The notes: generated from the sequence alone by a model not told the origin. A stretch of DNA of 64,000 nt from Thamnaconus septentrionalis (GCA_009823395.1 CM020501.1:24493361-24557360); one strand, 5' to 3'; shown: positions 12,401 to 24,052, numbered from the stretch's first letter. A program made the numbers and translations.

Positions 12401-14031
12401 GCAGAGAAGCCTGTGAGTCAGTAGCAAGTAAATATTGCCACAGTTGACTTCCATTGTAAACATTTGCTTGGGCATGTTCTCATCTTTTTTTTAAACCACA
12501 TTAAAAGGAGCTTCCTGTTCAAACTTCCTAATTGTAGTCTAAACATTGCTCTCCAGCAGCCAGAACAACAGAGAGAGGAGGCTCTCTCTGGAGGACCAAG
12601 GAGTCCCAGAAGGCCTCGGAGTCTTCTTGATCGGCACTGCCTCTTCCTCCGCGGTGGACCCTGACTTCTCCGCCAAAGTCATCCGAGCCAACCCACAGGG
12701 TCGTCGGCGTCACAGCTCTGAGACCTTCTCCTCCACCGCCACGGTGACGCCGGTCCTCCCATCCTTCGCCCGTGGTGAGACCATGAAGAGGCATAGCTCC
12801 GTGGAGAACATCTCATCCCGGAGCAGTGAGGGCTCAGACGAGGAGTACGGCAGCCCCGTGAACCGGCAGAGTTCGGCGGCCTACCCAAACAAACTCAACT
12901 ACATTGCCTTGAACCTGCTGGACAACCGGGGTGTGCAGAAGTGCGAGGACTTGCCTGGTTTCAAACCCACCAGCAGCTGCAAAGGGGGCATCAATGGATT
13001 ACACAGCTCGCCATATGTCTGCTTGGGATTCAAGGAGGGTGCAACCACTGCCAAAGGTAAGATGTCAGACACTAAAAAACAAACTTGTCAAGTCTCAGCT
13101 CTGTGCCCTGCAGGTTTTTTTTCTTTAAAAAAAGGAACGGAACTGAAATTCAAAAAAACGCCTCCTGGATTCAAATTCAAACTGACTTTCAAGAATGAGG
13201 GAGGTGGTGCCGGTGGTGCCTTCACATGCTCGTCCTGAGCATGTTCTTTTTCTGCTTCCTGCAGACCTTGCATGCTGCGCATGTCTTTTCATGCGGGCAT
13301 CAGGGCTAAACTGTGTCCCTTGGAGTGTTTGAATGTTTGAAAGCGGCCGCCAGATGCCCGTCAGCGTGGCTCGCCTTGTGAGCCAACTTGTACTTGTACT
13401 TCCGCAGTAGGCAGCGTTTCCCAGCGACATGTGAATGCAGAGCGGGGGCTGCCGCGAAACGTGACCAGCCTTGAGAGCTCTGAAGTAAACAAGCACCATG
13501 ACTGAGCAGGAGGACGCTCGCCGCCTCGCTGCTACTGTTGTGGGCTGCCTTGGCTAAAAATACGCAGGCAGATTTCAGGATTCCACCCACGCTTGTTATG
13601 AATGGTGTGTGGAAAAAAACAGAAAGGAGAGCTCGTCACAGGCCTACAAAGGGCACTGCAAATAGCGATCCAGATGTATGCTTTTTATTATTAGTGGGAA
13701 GGCCAGAGGAATGCCTCAAGAGCTGCAAGAAACAGCTTCCTGTTTGGTAATTGGACGCTGAGCCACGGGCATTTCCACCCTGTTTTTTTGTTTACAGTCG
13801 GCCGGGCTTTCGGGATGCATTGCAGATCGGTGTGACCGCTATAGCCTCCCCTTAGCCCCCGCCAGCCCCGGGGATCAATACGGCATACCAGAATATCCAC
13901 AGATCAACACAAACTAGCGGGAGCAAACAAGAAGCACGGGGAGCACGAGGGAACTGGTCGACACAAGTTTTTGTTGCTTCTGTACCTGACGTTGTTTATT
14001 GGACACGGTGAACTCGCTCAAGCGTGGGGCG

Positions 14032-14063
<32 letters not shown>

Positions 14064-15494
14064 GAGGGGGGAGGGCGGTGTTTTGCACGTCGACATGTGA
14101 GGCTCCGGCACAAGTGAACGTGTGTTTGTGCGAGTGCACGCGGCGTGCATGTGTCCTTGTAGGCAGCGAGCTGGAGTTGAAAACAACAAAGTGAACGAGT
14201 TGCTATGCAGCCGTCAGGTAACTGGATGACACGCTCCACATTCCTGGCAAAGGCCCTGGGTTCGAAAAGTCTGCTGTGAGGGACGGACGGACGGACAGGC
14301 AGGGGGCCGCTTGTTTTCATGTCCGCTTGAAAAGAAAGTTTGCTTTCATTGCACCACGAGTCCCCGCACATGTTTTTTTGGTGGGGGTGGGGGTTATATT
14401 TTTAACCCAGGACTCATGAAAGCGCTAATTTGTGAGTCCGCCCCGGTGACACTTTAGCGATTAGTGAGCAGGAATGTGTGTTCCCTCCTCCTGGGACAAA
14501 CTGTACGGCGTCCTAGAACCCAGGCGGCAAAAAAAAAACAAAAAAAACTGAGCTATTGCAAAATCAGATTTCGCAGCCGTGATGACAGTCGTGATGACAT
14601 GCGGCACGTTCTCCTGCTGCAGCAGCGCCAATGGTTTTTTGTTGTTGTTGCTGTTGTTGTTATTGTTGTTATTTTGTCCCTCACTGCTAATTTTCAGTGG
14701 CCGGCCAGAGCCAGGAAAGATTTCCTGGCCAGAGAATTACTCACGTAGGACTGTTATTATTATTATTTATTTTTTATTATTATTATTTTTATTTATTTAT
14801 TTATTTTTATTATTAGTGTCAACTCTTTTTAGTTGTTTGTATTTTGAATTTATTAAATATTTTCTCTGTGACCCTATAACAGTCGGCCTCTCACCATTCC
14901 TGTGGATTAGACGGGAAGTCTTTGCAAACGTTAAATATGTTACATATTAATATTAATCAATCAATATCAGCTTGTTCCTATTGTCTTAGGGTCAGGATGA
15001 GGGTTACATTCAATTTCTACTTTTGAGTAAGAATAGAATCCAGGCCAGTCGTCAAGTCAGAAATATATGTAAAAATAAAAGATACTGTACATCAATCAAT
15101 CAACGAAGATATGTCTTGAGATGCTGTAGTAGTGTGAAAGTGGAGCCCCCCCCCCGGCCCACTTGGCTACCAGCACTTAGCTCCGCCCCTGCTAATATTT
15201 GCTTGATGAACGCGATCGACCGTGGCAGGGGAGCGAGGGGCCAAGGACGTGGAGCAAGTACGCCGCCACAGCTGTCAGTGATGTTTTTCTCCCACCTCTG
15301 GCCCCCAAACCGCCCCCCCCGCTCTGCAAACACTTGGCCGAGATGTGCAGCAGAGAGAGGAGAGAGATTGCTTGTTTTGTTTTTCCCAGCGTGAGCGAAC
15401 GCGACGCATAATGGACCCAGGCATGGGCATGGGCACGTGCACTCCGACGGCCTTCCGCCTCATTAGGCCGCCCACTTAGCAGGAGCAAGACAAG

Positions 15495-15535
<41 letters not shown>

Positions 15536-16793
15536 CGGGGGGAAGGGAGGGGCCTGAGCTTTTTAAAGCGACAAACAAACCCATTGGCCACCACCGCCAC
15601 CCCCCCAGCCCCTGTTTTTTTCGACCGAGGTGCATTCTGGGTAGTGTGGGTCTCAGGGTGGCAGGCACAGACAGCTTGTTTTCTTGAGTGCTTCTGGCTC
15701 TGCTGTGGGGTGGGGGGTGGGGGGTTGAGTTTTTGGGCCCCCAGCTTTGATTGGCTGTTTCTCCCCCCATCTAGTAGTTCCACTAGCAGCTGCTGAGAAC
15801 CAGTCCAGGTTTAACACTGTTGAACAGAGTCGGATTGCCGCAATTTCCAGGAAGGTGTCAATGAAGCAAACCCCCGTTGACATGAAACATACATATCCCA
15901 TGATATATTTTTTCCTCCTATGATGTGGCACACCAAAACACTGGAGTGTAGAACCTATTGTGGCCCCCGAGTCAAAACGTTTGCCCACTCCTGGTTTACA
16001 CACTGATTTGTATTTGGGTGACCATGTGACTCCCCTCTTTCGGCCTCCCCTGGCTGGCTGGCCGCGGGCGGCTCAGCCAGGTGGAGACATCCTGTGCCGG
16101 AGCCAGATTAGCCGAGTCAGCCCCCCCCCCCCGGCTGACAGGTCATTTCACCGAGCGAGGCAAGTGTCGGGACGACTCTTCCAAATCCCTCCTGCTGAGT
16201 GTGATCGAAAGCCATCATGTGGTGAAGGGCGGAAGACAACTGTGTGTTTGTGTGTGTGTGGGGGTGGAGGAGGCGGGGGTCACTATCAGGGTCCCTGCTG
16301 TGAGACCCCCCACCCCCTCCTGAGCGCCACTGGCAGTCTGGTTGGTTGGCAGAAGTGACTGGTGAGAAGGTGTTAGCTCAAAGTTGTATGTCGCTCCATT
16401 AAGCACACAAACTGCAGTGCGTTTCCATGACAGTTTTTTGCAAAATAACAGCGATATTTCTAAAATTTCCACAAAGTACTATTGCGATTTGCAGGTGTTT
16501 CCATTGAATGGTGTGAAGGGCATAAGCCGCAATTCTCGTCAAATCTCTTGTATAAATCTGCATTTTGATGTTGTCACGTGACCCCATACGTCACATCCGC
16601 TGACGTGTAAATGCGAAAAAAGTGTTTCCATGACACTTTTGCGATATGCATCTCGATACATCTGAAAAAGCACCTCATGAGAGCCTCAAAACCTTTCGGT
16701 GATATTCGAGAGGTTTTTCCAAGTTGAGGTGTTTCCATGACCAGCTTTTTATTGCGATATTTTGCGCAATTCTAGGGATAATGGAAACGTTGC

Positions 16794-16841
<48 letters not shown>

Positions 16842-17592
16842 GCTCGCCACTCTGCTGCTGCTGCCTCTGCTAATGACGGCTCTGGCCATCTGCCGCTTCC
16901 ACGGCTCCGCCGAGCGCGGTGTCGTGCCGCGAGCGCAGCGTAATTCATCTGGGGTGGGGGCGCAGATTAGAGGCGCCCCCCCTGTTCATGCCTCTCTGCT
17001 CAAACGCCCCCCCACACACACACACCTGAACGCGAGTGATGTCACCGTGGGTGGAGGGTGATGTAAATCCAGTGCTGCTCCACTGCCTGTTTTCCTTTTC
17101 CGCTTCCCCCTTCCTCCGCCTCGCTTGCTGCTTCGGGGGGGGTGGGGGTGCGGCGAGCGGAAGAGCTCCAGTTGCGCAGCCGAGCGTCTCCAAGTCGCTC
17201 GGCCCGCTCCGTTGTCACGAGGAGGAGGAGGAGGAGGAGGAGGAGGAGGCCCGTTTGTGCCTCCGCTGACGTCAGGAGACGGTTGTGAAATTGCATATTT
17301 GCATCTATTAGCAAGTGTCTATAGTCTGATCTCTTCTTTTTTGAGGGGTAGGCAGCTAGTGAGCAAAGGTTTGCAAACACGCTCGGGGACAGGGCGGGCG
17401 GGCAGGCAGGGCTGTCTTCTGAGGCGCTGCGATGGTCGGCGGTGCAAACAGGCGGCGGCAGGAAGTGCGGGGGGGGGCAGTTACTCGATACGCGGAGGGC
17501 AAACAGGTAACAGCGCAGGTTCTCTGGTGTCGCAGTTTCCACGACTTGTGTTGTTGCCGTGGTGTGTGTGTGATCGGGGCAGGAGGGGGGAG

Positions 17593-17629
<37 letters not shown>

Positions 17630-18100
17630 CTAGGCCGGGATGTTCCAGACAGAAGTGCTCGCTGCTAGATAGAGAACTGCGTGGCCAGCGTTCCAGCGCC
17701 ACCACGCTCAGCCAGCCAGCCAGCCAGTCAGCCCAGAGCCATGAGATTACAGCCTCGGCGGGCCAGATTAGGCGGCCAAGGGTTTGTGTGCGAGTGTGTG
17801 TGTGTGTGTGCGTGTGTGTGTGGAGGTGGAGAAGTGAGAGTCCAAGGTGCGACGATGGCGGTTGGTGGTACAGTGGAGTCACTGTTGGATCCTGTGTCGG
17901 GGACAGTGTGCGAGATCCAGGGGGGTAACCAGGGGGTGTCGCCACCCCAGATTAAACCATGAGACCGCCTCAAAGCCTCAAAGTAAAATTTTAAGGGGGG
18001 GGTCACAACATTTTTTTTCCAGAAATCATTGTATATTATTGTACATTATTATATATTAGTATATATTATTTAGCACACTGGTCGGGTAGATGGTTCCTTT

Positions 18101-18135
<35 letters not shown>

Positions 18136-18790
18136 TCGCCGTGAGAAAGAAGAGAGAAATAAATTGAAAGCAATGGAAAAGGGCTTGCGTGTGTGCACGG
18201 AACGTGCACGGTCCTCCCCCTTCTCGTTCTGCTGTGTCCATGGCAACACGGCAGTGGGGTGGGGGGGTGGATGAGGGTGGGTGGACCATCCCACTGCATC
18301 TCCAGATTATGTAATTATAAAGGCCGACCAGCACCCCTTGAACAGCTGGCGCGATAAGAGAGGTTGCGCACGCACACATGCGCGCGCACGTACACCATCC
18401 CGCCGGGGTACAACGAAGGCGACCGCCAACAATTCTGTGATCGTTCAAGTCTAGAGCTCCATGGAATTAAAGTTGTTTCATTTTTTTGGTGAGGGTGTTT
18501 ATTCTGCAAATTTGTTCGTATTTTCTTTTCTTTTTTTTGTCAGTTGACAATTTCATTATTTTACATTAGAAACTGACTCACTATTAATATCACTTCCTCA
18601 AGTTCGGCGGGCCGGATTAAAGAGCTTTAGTGGGCCACATATGGCTCCCGGGCCGTGGCTTGCCCACGCTTTTTGTAAACCAAAATAAAGCATTCATTCA
18701 TTCATTCATTCAAAATTGCACTTGGTCGCAGAATGGTGGCGTGCTAAATTCCCTGTTTGTTTTCTCTCCTCTGCTCCTCTTCCAGACTGA
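9487..18790 (+). CDS. irs2: Insulin receptor substrate 2
   Basis: IRS2 is a cytoplasmic docking protein phosphorylated by the insulin and IGF-1 receptors; it recruits PI3-kinase, GRB2 and SHP2. Coding exons are 9487-12164, 12557-13056 and 18786-18790 (1060 residues; human is about 1340, the difference mostly low-complexity sequence). The start gives MASPP, as in human IRS2, just before the PH domain (about residues 19-120, with CGYLKKQKHGH and ALYTKDEYFAVAA). The PTB domain spans about 140-252 (EVWQVNLK, LMNIRRCGHSDSFFFIEVGR). Docking tyrosines include GYMIM (460), EYTLM (511), GYMPM (555), YVAM (572), GYMRM (616), EYMNM (636), QYVLM (691), the GRB2-type EYINID (776), DYINL (816) and EYTEM (872). 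Exon 2 holds the conserved RRHSSETFSS block, LNYIAL and a final PYVCLGFKEG resembling the SHP2-binding tail. All splice sites are GT-AG with matching phases. Several fish keep two irs2 copies; which one this is cannot be told. Confidence 0.97.
12165..12556. other. irs2 intron 1 with a hairpin
   Basis: The 392-base intron runs from GTATGT to CTCCAG. The acceptor is followed at once by CAG (CTCCAGCAG), so a NAGNAG choice that adds or drops one residue is possible. A strong inverted repeat lies 46 bases after the donor. Confidence 0.85.
12211..12250. other. Near-perfect hairpin in irs2 intron 1
   Basis: The arms ATTGCTGTCAGACAG (12211-12225) and CTGTCTGACAGCAGT (12236-12250) pair along all 15 positions with one G-U pair, around a 10-base loop. 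No known microRNA is recognised in it. Confidence 0.75.
14031..14063. repeat. (GT)n microsatellite
   Basis: Dinucleotide run with one GC interruption in irs2 intron 2. Confidence 0.9.
15497..15533. repeat. (GA)n microsatellite
   Basis: Uninterrupted GA run in irs2 intron 2. Confidence 0.95.
15880..15994 (-). mobile_element. Partial copy of the GTTTGCCCAC hAT-like family
   Basis: It contains ATATCCCATGATATATTTTT, a block ending in CACACCAAAACACT and the terminus GTTTGCCCACTCCTGG, as in the fuller copies at 48.9 kb and 52.3 kb. Confidence 0.7.
16415..16790. mobile_element. MITE with GTTTCCATGAC repeats
   Basis: The phrase GTGTTTCCATGAC or a close variant recurs near 16420, 16622 and 16730. 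The right end, in reverse complement, reads CGTTTCCATTATCCC and mirrors the left CGTTTCCATGACAG. GCGATAT and TTGCGA motifs occur inside. No protein is encoded; the boundaries are approximate. Confidence 0.5.
16796..16839. repeat. (CA)n microsatellite
   Basis: Long uninterrupted CA run directly after the MITE in irs2 intron 2. Confidence 0.95.
17594..17626. repeat. (GT)n microsatellite
   Basis: Uninterrupted GT run in irs2 intron 2. Confidence 0.95.
18104..18132. repeat. (CT)n microsatellite
   Basis: Uninterrupted CT run in irs2 intron 2. Confidence 0.95.
18570..18675 (+). mobile_element. Partial hAT-like repeat, right half
   Basis: GGGCCGGATTAAAGAGCTT, CATATGGCTCCCGGGCCGTGG and CTTGCCCACGC match the end of the copies at 29.2-29.5 kb and 45.4-45.7 kb. 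It sits about 110 bases before the last irs2 exon. Confidence 0.7.
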
Positions 18791-19361
18791 AAACAACACT
18801 GTCGCCGTCTGTAACCGACCTGCTGCTGGAACCCAGAGAGACGTCGTGAAGGACGACGCACGTGCACGAAACATGGAGAAAGAAAGGAAAAGAAAAAGAA
18901 GCAACACCAAGAACAACAACGGCAACGACAACAACTACTAAACAAATCCCAGCAGGTCGCCATCTATGCATGTCATGAATTTTGGCCCGAGGAGCGACAG
19001 GTTGTGCTGTATGTGTATGTGTATGTGTGTGTTAAGTGTTGTTGTTTTTTTGTTTTTTTTTTTGTTAAAAAAAAGCACATCTCATGTTCCGTGCACTTTT
19101 TTCAGAGGCCATCGTTTCTGTGGCGTGACCCAAATTCTCCCGGCTCGGGCGCAGAAGCCAAACGTAGTCGGAGCTTTCAGTAACAGCAACAGCTAAAACT
19201 CTTACGGTACGCAGATCCTGTTCATTTGTACTTGAAGGGTAGTTTTTATTTAATTTGCGTGTGTGTGTGTGTATGTGTGTGTGCGTGCTGTGTGTGTGTG
19301 TGTGTGTGCGTGAGTGCACGCTGAGACCAATGGGTATGTCCGTGACGAGTGAAACCAACTA

Positions 19362-19362
19362 A

Positions 19363-19411
<49 letters not shown>

Positions 19412-19412
19412 T
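19362..19412. repeat. (AAT)n microsatellite
   Basis: About sixteen AAT units in the presumed irs2 3' UTR. Confidence 0.95.
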
Positions 19413-19655
19413 TTAAAAACAAAATAGGCCCAGGGAGAAGGAAAACCAAGGTACACTGAGTATAGAACTATATTTAGAGCAGAAAATCTTATTTATTTTT
19501 GAAAGATGAATGTCTGAAAAGACCTACCCGATGCCTTAAATGTCTATACTGTCCTTATGTTTTCTATAAACAAGAGATAGTCTATTTCAGTATGTCAGCT
19601 TGGAAACCGACACCTCTATATTATTATTTTATTGTGACGAGTAGAGAAAAAAAAG

Positions 19656-19658
<3 letters not shown>

Positions 19659-19725
<67 letters not shown>
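19659..19725. repeat. (AT)n(AC)n compound microsatellite
   Basis: A long alternating AT run passes directly into an AC run. It is self-complementary and likely unstable. Confidence 0.95.
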
Positions 19726-20108
19726 TAATTTCAGAAATGTACAGTACAGTGGCGCTGCTCGAGATCCGATTTATCGTATTAAAAGTATTTTCTTAACGAC
19801 TAATTTCTTATTTATTCTAACCTAGTTTTTATTTTTTTTGCGGCTCCGACAAAAGCGCTGAACTTTTTGAGAGATATTTTTTATTTTCCCGTCTTTAGAG
19901 AGTTATGCATCTTTGTGACTCAGCACCGAACCCCTCTTTGCCCCCAACAACAATCAACAGGCATCTGAATGCACTGCACCTCCCACCACAGTTCCTCAGT
20001 CACTTGAGCCTGAAAAAAAAAAAAACTCACACACTCCTACCTTCCTGAGGAAATATATATATGTATATGTATACATACAAAGACACACACACATGTATAT
20101 ATATATAT

Positions 20109-20148
<40 letters not shown>

Positions 20149-20313
20149 GGCCGTAAAAAGGGTTGGAAAGAGGCCACCACCCATCATGAGGGGATGAAAA
20201 GGCTCACGGCCAAGTTTGGTGGCCCGATGCACAAACAGCTGTGTTTAAAATTTTGGGAGTTTTAATCAGTCTGAGTGAAAAAAATTTACCATCAACCCCC
20301 ATTGACAGCGTAC

Positions 20314-20400
20314 GCCAGGGGTGGGCAAACGTTTTGACTGGTGAAGCCACAATGGGTTCTAAAATAAATTGGGCCAATAAACCGTTATATTCAGCCAGGC
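20314..20400. mobile_element. hAT-like repeat end (GGGGTGGGCAAAC)
   Basis: CCAGGGGTGGGCAAACGTTTTGACTGG is followed by a CCACAATGGGTTCTAAAA phrase, as at 30.27 kb. The downstream limit is unclear, so only the recognisable end is marked. Confidence 0.55.
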
Positions 20401-20627
20401 TTTCTTCAAGTACATTAGCCACTAGCTTTCAGCTAGCTTTCGTCAACACCAGCTTTCATCGTACATTTCATGGCTAATGGAAGCAAACAAAGAAACGTGG
20501 CTAACATGAGCCAAACAGTCTGGGCTTAACCTTTGCGTTAGCGACATTGGTTGCCTGATGCTACCTGACAGCGGCTATCATTAGCCACCAGTGGCGGTTG
20601 GTCGTGTTGGACCACTGTTAGCATTAA

Positions 20628-21145
20628 GGTCCTTCCACACCGGCAGTGAATTTCCACCGAGCAAAAAAACGCTGTTATTTTTTTTGCTCTTGTGTTGAAT
20701 TTTGCAGAGGCGAAAACGCGAACGACTAGATCTCTGACCAATCAAAATGATGTTGGCATGTTGATGACGTCGCTTCAAAACTTTCATGCAGACATGGAGC
20801 CAGTTGACAGAGCAGTCCTTCATATTGTGAACATTGTAAAGTACTGGCAAAATTTCACTGGGCAACATTTGAGCTCCTGGACTGCGTGTTGAACTCACCC
20901 ATCTCTTCTCTCAAGAACAATATTGGGTGTACCCAAATACTTCTGTTCTTTTTCTTTTTCTTTTTAAATTTAACTATCACCAGGACATCGTCACTTGAGG
21001 ATGTAGTCGACTCCATTGTTTCTCCTCGGAGTGCCAAACTTTATTTGCTTAGCGAATTTTATACTCCTATTCGCTTCGTGCTAGGTGTGCACAGGAAAAA
21101 TTCGCCAGCGAAAAATTTGCATTTTCGTGTCGGTGTGTATGGACC
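20628..21145. mobile_element. TTAA-flanked non-autonomous transposon (518 bp)
   Basis: TTAA occurs on both sides (20624-20627 and 21146-21149). The left end GGTCCTTCCACACCGGC and the reverse complement of the right end, GGTCCATACACACCGAC, form an imperfect terminal inverted repeat. TTAA duplications are used by piggyBac and Kolobok elements. No transposase is encoded. Confidence 0.75.
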
Positions 21146-22280
21146 TTAAAACTGCAGTACTACATTTCCGCTTTTTGATTTGAAGGGAAAGTAGCGTCTT
21201 GAAAATTTGGTAACATCAGTTTTACGGGTATTGTTCTGGGTTTGTTTTTTTTGTTTCCTGAACAGATATAAAAATCTAACAAACATTGGGGGAAAACTCA
21301 GACTCCCATTCCACCCAAATTAAAACCAGCTGTTTGGCAGCCACAGAAATAGGGGGCGCCGCCACATTTTCTTCCATCCTTTCCAACGACTGTGCCGAAA
21401 TCCACGTGGCTGGCAAGGCCTTCGAGTGTACAGTAAGAACTATCAGAACCAAGTCTGAATGTATTGCTGAGCTGGTCGGAGGAGGGACGCTTTTCACAGA
21501 ACCGGGTCGTAAACAGAGTCGTACCGTGCCCCGTGAATGCAGTGGTACTATTTATCTTCGGTCAGAGTCTTGAATGTGTATATTGTGTACATAGAGAGTT
21601 TATCGAAAAAGAAAATATCTATTAAAAAAAACAAAAAAACAGAAATACTTAGATTTTATCCATGTTGCAATGATATTCCTGTGTAAAAGACTTTGGTTAC
21701 CGATTTTTCCAAGGTTTTGCTTCGGGGGGGTGTGGGGATGGGTTGAGTGGGGGGTTGTTAATTGTAATGTAATGCTTTTCTCCTCCCTCACAGTTTCTGT
21801 GGCTGTATGAAAAAGAAAAAAAATCTGTCTATTTTATCTGTCTATTTTATTATAGAGATATCTTTGCCTTGTTGACACACTTTACCTAATGGCATATGCA
21901 ATAGTGACATGAATACAATCTAGTTTACAACCGTGGAACCAAATGTAACATTGATTGGATTTTTTTTTTTGTTATTTGTTTTTTTGTTGCTGTTCATTTC
22001 TTTTTTCAGCCAAGTGTTTTTCTTTTCTTTTTTTTTTCTGTCATTGGGAATTTTTTTTGACTCCCCATGTTTCTGACTTCTGCAGATTGATCTCGGGTTC
22101 GACTCGGCCCGAACGTGTCGTCGTCTTCCACTGTAAATAGTCCAGAGAAATATACCGTTTATCGTGACGAGAGAGAGAGAGAGAGATGATTCTAATGAGT
22201 TCAAACCTAGTCGAGTATTGCTCTTTTGGTTTTTTGTTTTCTTTCTTATCTGTATTGATTATGGATAGCAAACATGCAGA

Positions 22281-22290
22281 AATAAATAAA
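22281..22290 (+). terminator. Poly(A) signals, probable end of irs2
   Basis: Two overlapping AATAAA hexamers lie in AATAAATAAA, about 3.5 kb after the stop codon, and are followed by a T-rich stretch. Confidence 0.5.
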
Positions 22291-23111
22291 TTTATTTGAA
22301 GAGGTACAACTGTTTCTTTTTGTCTTTTCTTCCCGAAATGTATTGACGTAAGAAGTTGTTTGGGTCATTAATGAAACGATACATTAGTTGATAATTTTGT
22401 TTTAAAAAAATTAATAATTTATGACAGAATAATCTGGACTGAACTGACCAGAGACCTACGATGGGCATCAACATTATTTTTGACAGCTTTGCTGCTCTCA
22501 ATACTACAGCACAACCAAACTGCAATAAGCAGTTATGAACAAATAACCACTATTGGATGTTGACACTATCTTATTTTTTACATTTTTATTTTTCCCTGTA
22601 TTGAAAACATACTGACCAGTGACCCCAAGGCCGAGCAACTCAAAAATAATCTCCCTCTGAAATATCACTCAGTTTTATATTGAACTACACAACAGCAGAG
22701 TTCAAAACGGTCCATTTGAAGCAACAGGTATCTGTTGTGTGTGCGGCGGTGTCTTGAATAACTTCCTCAGCGCGTGGCGGTCGGGGACGGGAGGATATCC
22801 CGCCTCCTTCCTGTGGCGAGTGGAACAGGCTGAACCCTCTGACCAGGGGTTGGGCCCCGCTGCCTCCAGGAAGCCCATCGCCAGCCAACAACTTCCTGCC
22901 CGGAGGGCCTCCACATTGTGAGTGTGTGCGTCTCCTTTTCCTTCTGGTAGCGGCAACAGTTAGCGCAACGATAGTCCCGCAAGGTGGGAACAGGTGGGGG
23001 TCACGTGATGTGGGCGGGGTCTGGGTGTGCGGGGGTTCGGTGTGAGTCCGTTCCGGCCGCATTCTTAAAATATTAGCTTGGGGCAGAGAGTCGGTGGAGG
23101 CGCCTGCTGCG
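22291..23111. other. Intergenic, no gene seen
   Basis: The first stretch downstream of irs2 is AT-rich, becoming GC-rich from 22730. Open frames here are short or lack any recognisable domain. Confidence 0.5.
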
Positions 23112-23115
23112 TTAA

Positions 23116-24043
23116 GGCTCATACACACTGAACGCGTCAAGCGCAGGGGGGCGTCAGCGCAGCCATTCATTGTGTATGTGCGACGTCGGCGCAAGAGCGC
23201 AACGCCGCGCTGAGAGCAGAGCGTCGCGCAAGGGTGGCGTTTGACGCCTTGACGCCTTGACGCTCGATTTAAAAATGTTTTAAATCGAGCGTCAACGCGC
23301 TGTGACGACATCTTGGCGCGGCCAATAGGAGAGCAGTCGGCTCCGAAAAAAGTGGCCAGACGCAGAGCGCCAGCAGCGAGAGAGCAGGAGTGAGAAAAGT
23401 GGAGGAAAAACTTGTCTCTCGCAGTGTCCCGAGTGTAAAATCTGAAATGACGCTGAGCTCTGGGACTCAAGACTAGCTTAAAAAATATGCATCTGGTTGG
23501 CGACTCTGCTCGGTTTCGGCGCTCTGACGTTCTTGTTAGCTCCGGTGCTCGTACTAGCTGCTACGTGTTTTTGCATTGAGGTGGTGCCGGGGGCTTGAAT
23601 AACTGCGGTGGAACGAAAACTCGTTGTGCCACCGTTTGCACACAACAGCGCTCTCGTCCTCCCGCTTGCTACTCAGTGCGTTGCTATCCATTTTGCCGGA
23701 AACTCTACTCGTGCAATGTACGTTCCGTGTTGTCTTGAGTATAAAATAAAATGCGAATCATCGCGATAATGATCCGACCCTAATATATATGAAAAAGCAA
23801 CAACCTTATGTTCATAAATTGTCAGACACAGTTCGATGTAGAGAAGTTTTAACACACATGTAAACACTGGTGCCGTGCTCTGCATCTGGGCACTTTATTT
23901 TCCCCCAGAACCGGCTGCTCTCCTATTGGCCGCGCCAAGGTGTCGTCACAGGGCGTTGACGCCAGGTCTGCCCCTGCTTGCGCCTACTTGCGCCATACCG
24001 CGCGTCGGACCGCGTCAAAAACGCGTTCAGTGTGTATGAGCCT
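23116..24043. mobile_element. TTAA-flanked transposon with 22-bp perfect terminal inverted repeats
   Basis: TTAA lies at 23112-23115 and 24044-24047. The left terminus GGCTCATACACACTGAACGC is repeated exactly, in inverse, at the right end and continues to GCGT. Internal segments are also inverted copies of one another: the block near 23280-23335 (ending GGCGCGGCCAATAGGAGAGC) is mirrored at about 23918-23975. A short hairpin, TCGATTTAAAA/TTTTAAATCGA, lies near 23263-23288. No transposase is seen, so it is non-autonomous. Confidence 0.8.
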
Positions 24044-24052
24044 TTAAGCTGC

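Larger units (their letters stand above)
13057..18785. other. irs2 intron 2
   Basis: A 5.7-kb intron from GTAAGA to TTCCAG. It holds microsatellites ((GT)n 14031-14063, (GA)n 15497-15533, (CA)n 16796-16839, (GAG)n 17220-17249, (GT)n 17594-17626, (CT)n 18104-18132), a MITE at about 16415-16790, and partial hAT-like repeats at 15880-15994 and 18570-18675. The GC-rich stretch around 16850-17560 could be regulatory. No further exon is seen. Confidence 0.7.
18791..22290 (+). other. irs2: Probable irs2 3' UTR
   Basis: After the stop in exon 3 no further splice structure is evident, and the first clear tandem poly(A) signals are AATAAATAAA at 22281-22290. The stretch contains (GT)n 19257-19310, (AAT)n 19362-19412, (AT)n(AC)n 19659-19725, a compound CA/TA run about 20055-20148, and a TTAA-flanked transposon at 20628-21145. 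TGTACATA at 21586-21593 fits a Pumilio-type site. Mammalian IRS2 also has a long 3' UTR. The true length needs transcript data. Confidence 0.5.

Noticed and set aside
13059..13238. Extension of irs2 exon 2 into intron 2 as the true C-terminus
   Set aside because: A strong GTAAGA donor lies where the conserved tail ends, and the read-through residues are not IRS-like; the short exon at 18786 completes the frame with a stop.
16796..16839. Regularly spaced repeats as a CRISPR-like array
   Set aside because: These are simple dinucleotide microsatellites in a vertebrate genome, with no spacers.
22685..23470. 261-residue minus-strand open frame
   Set aside because: It runs across the left end of the TTAA transposon and ordinary GC-rich sequence and has no recognisable domain, so it is probably chance.
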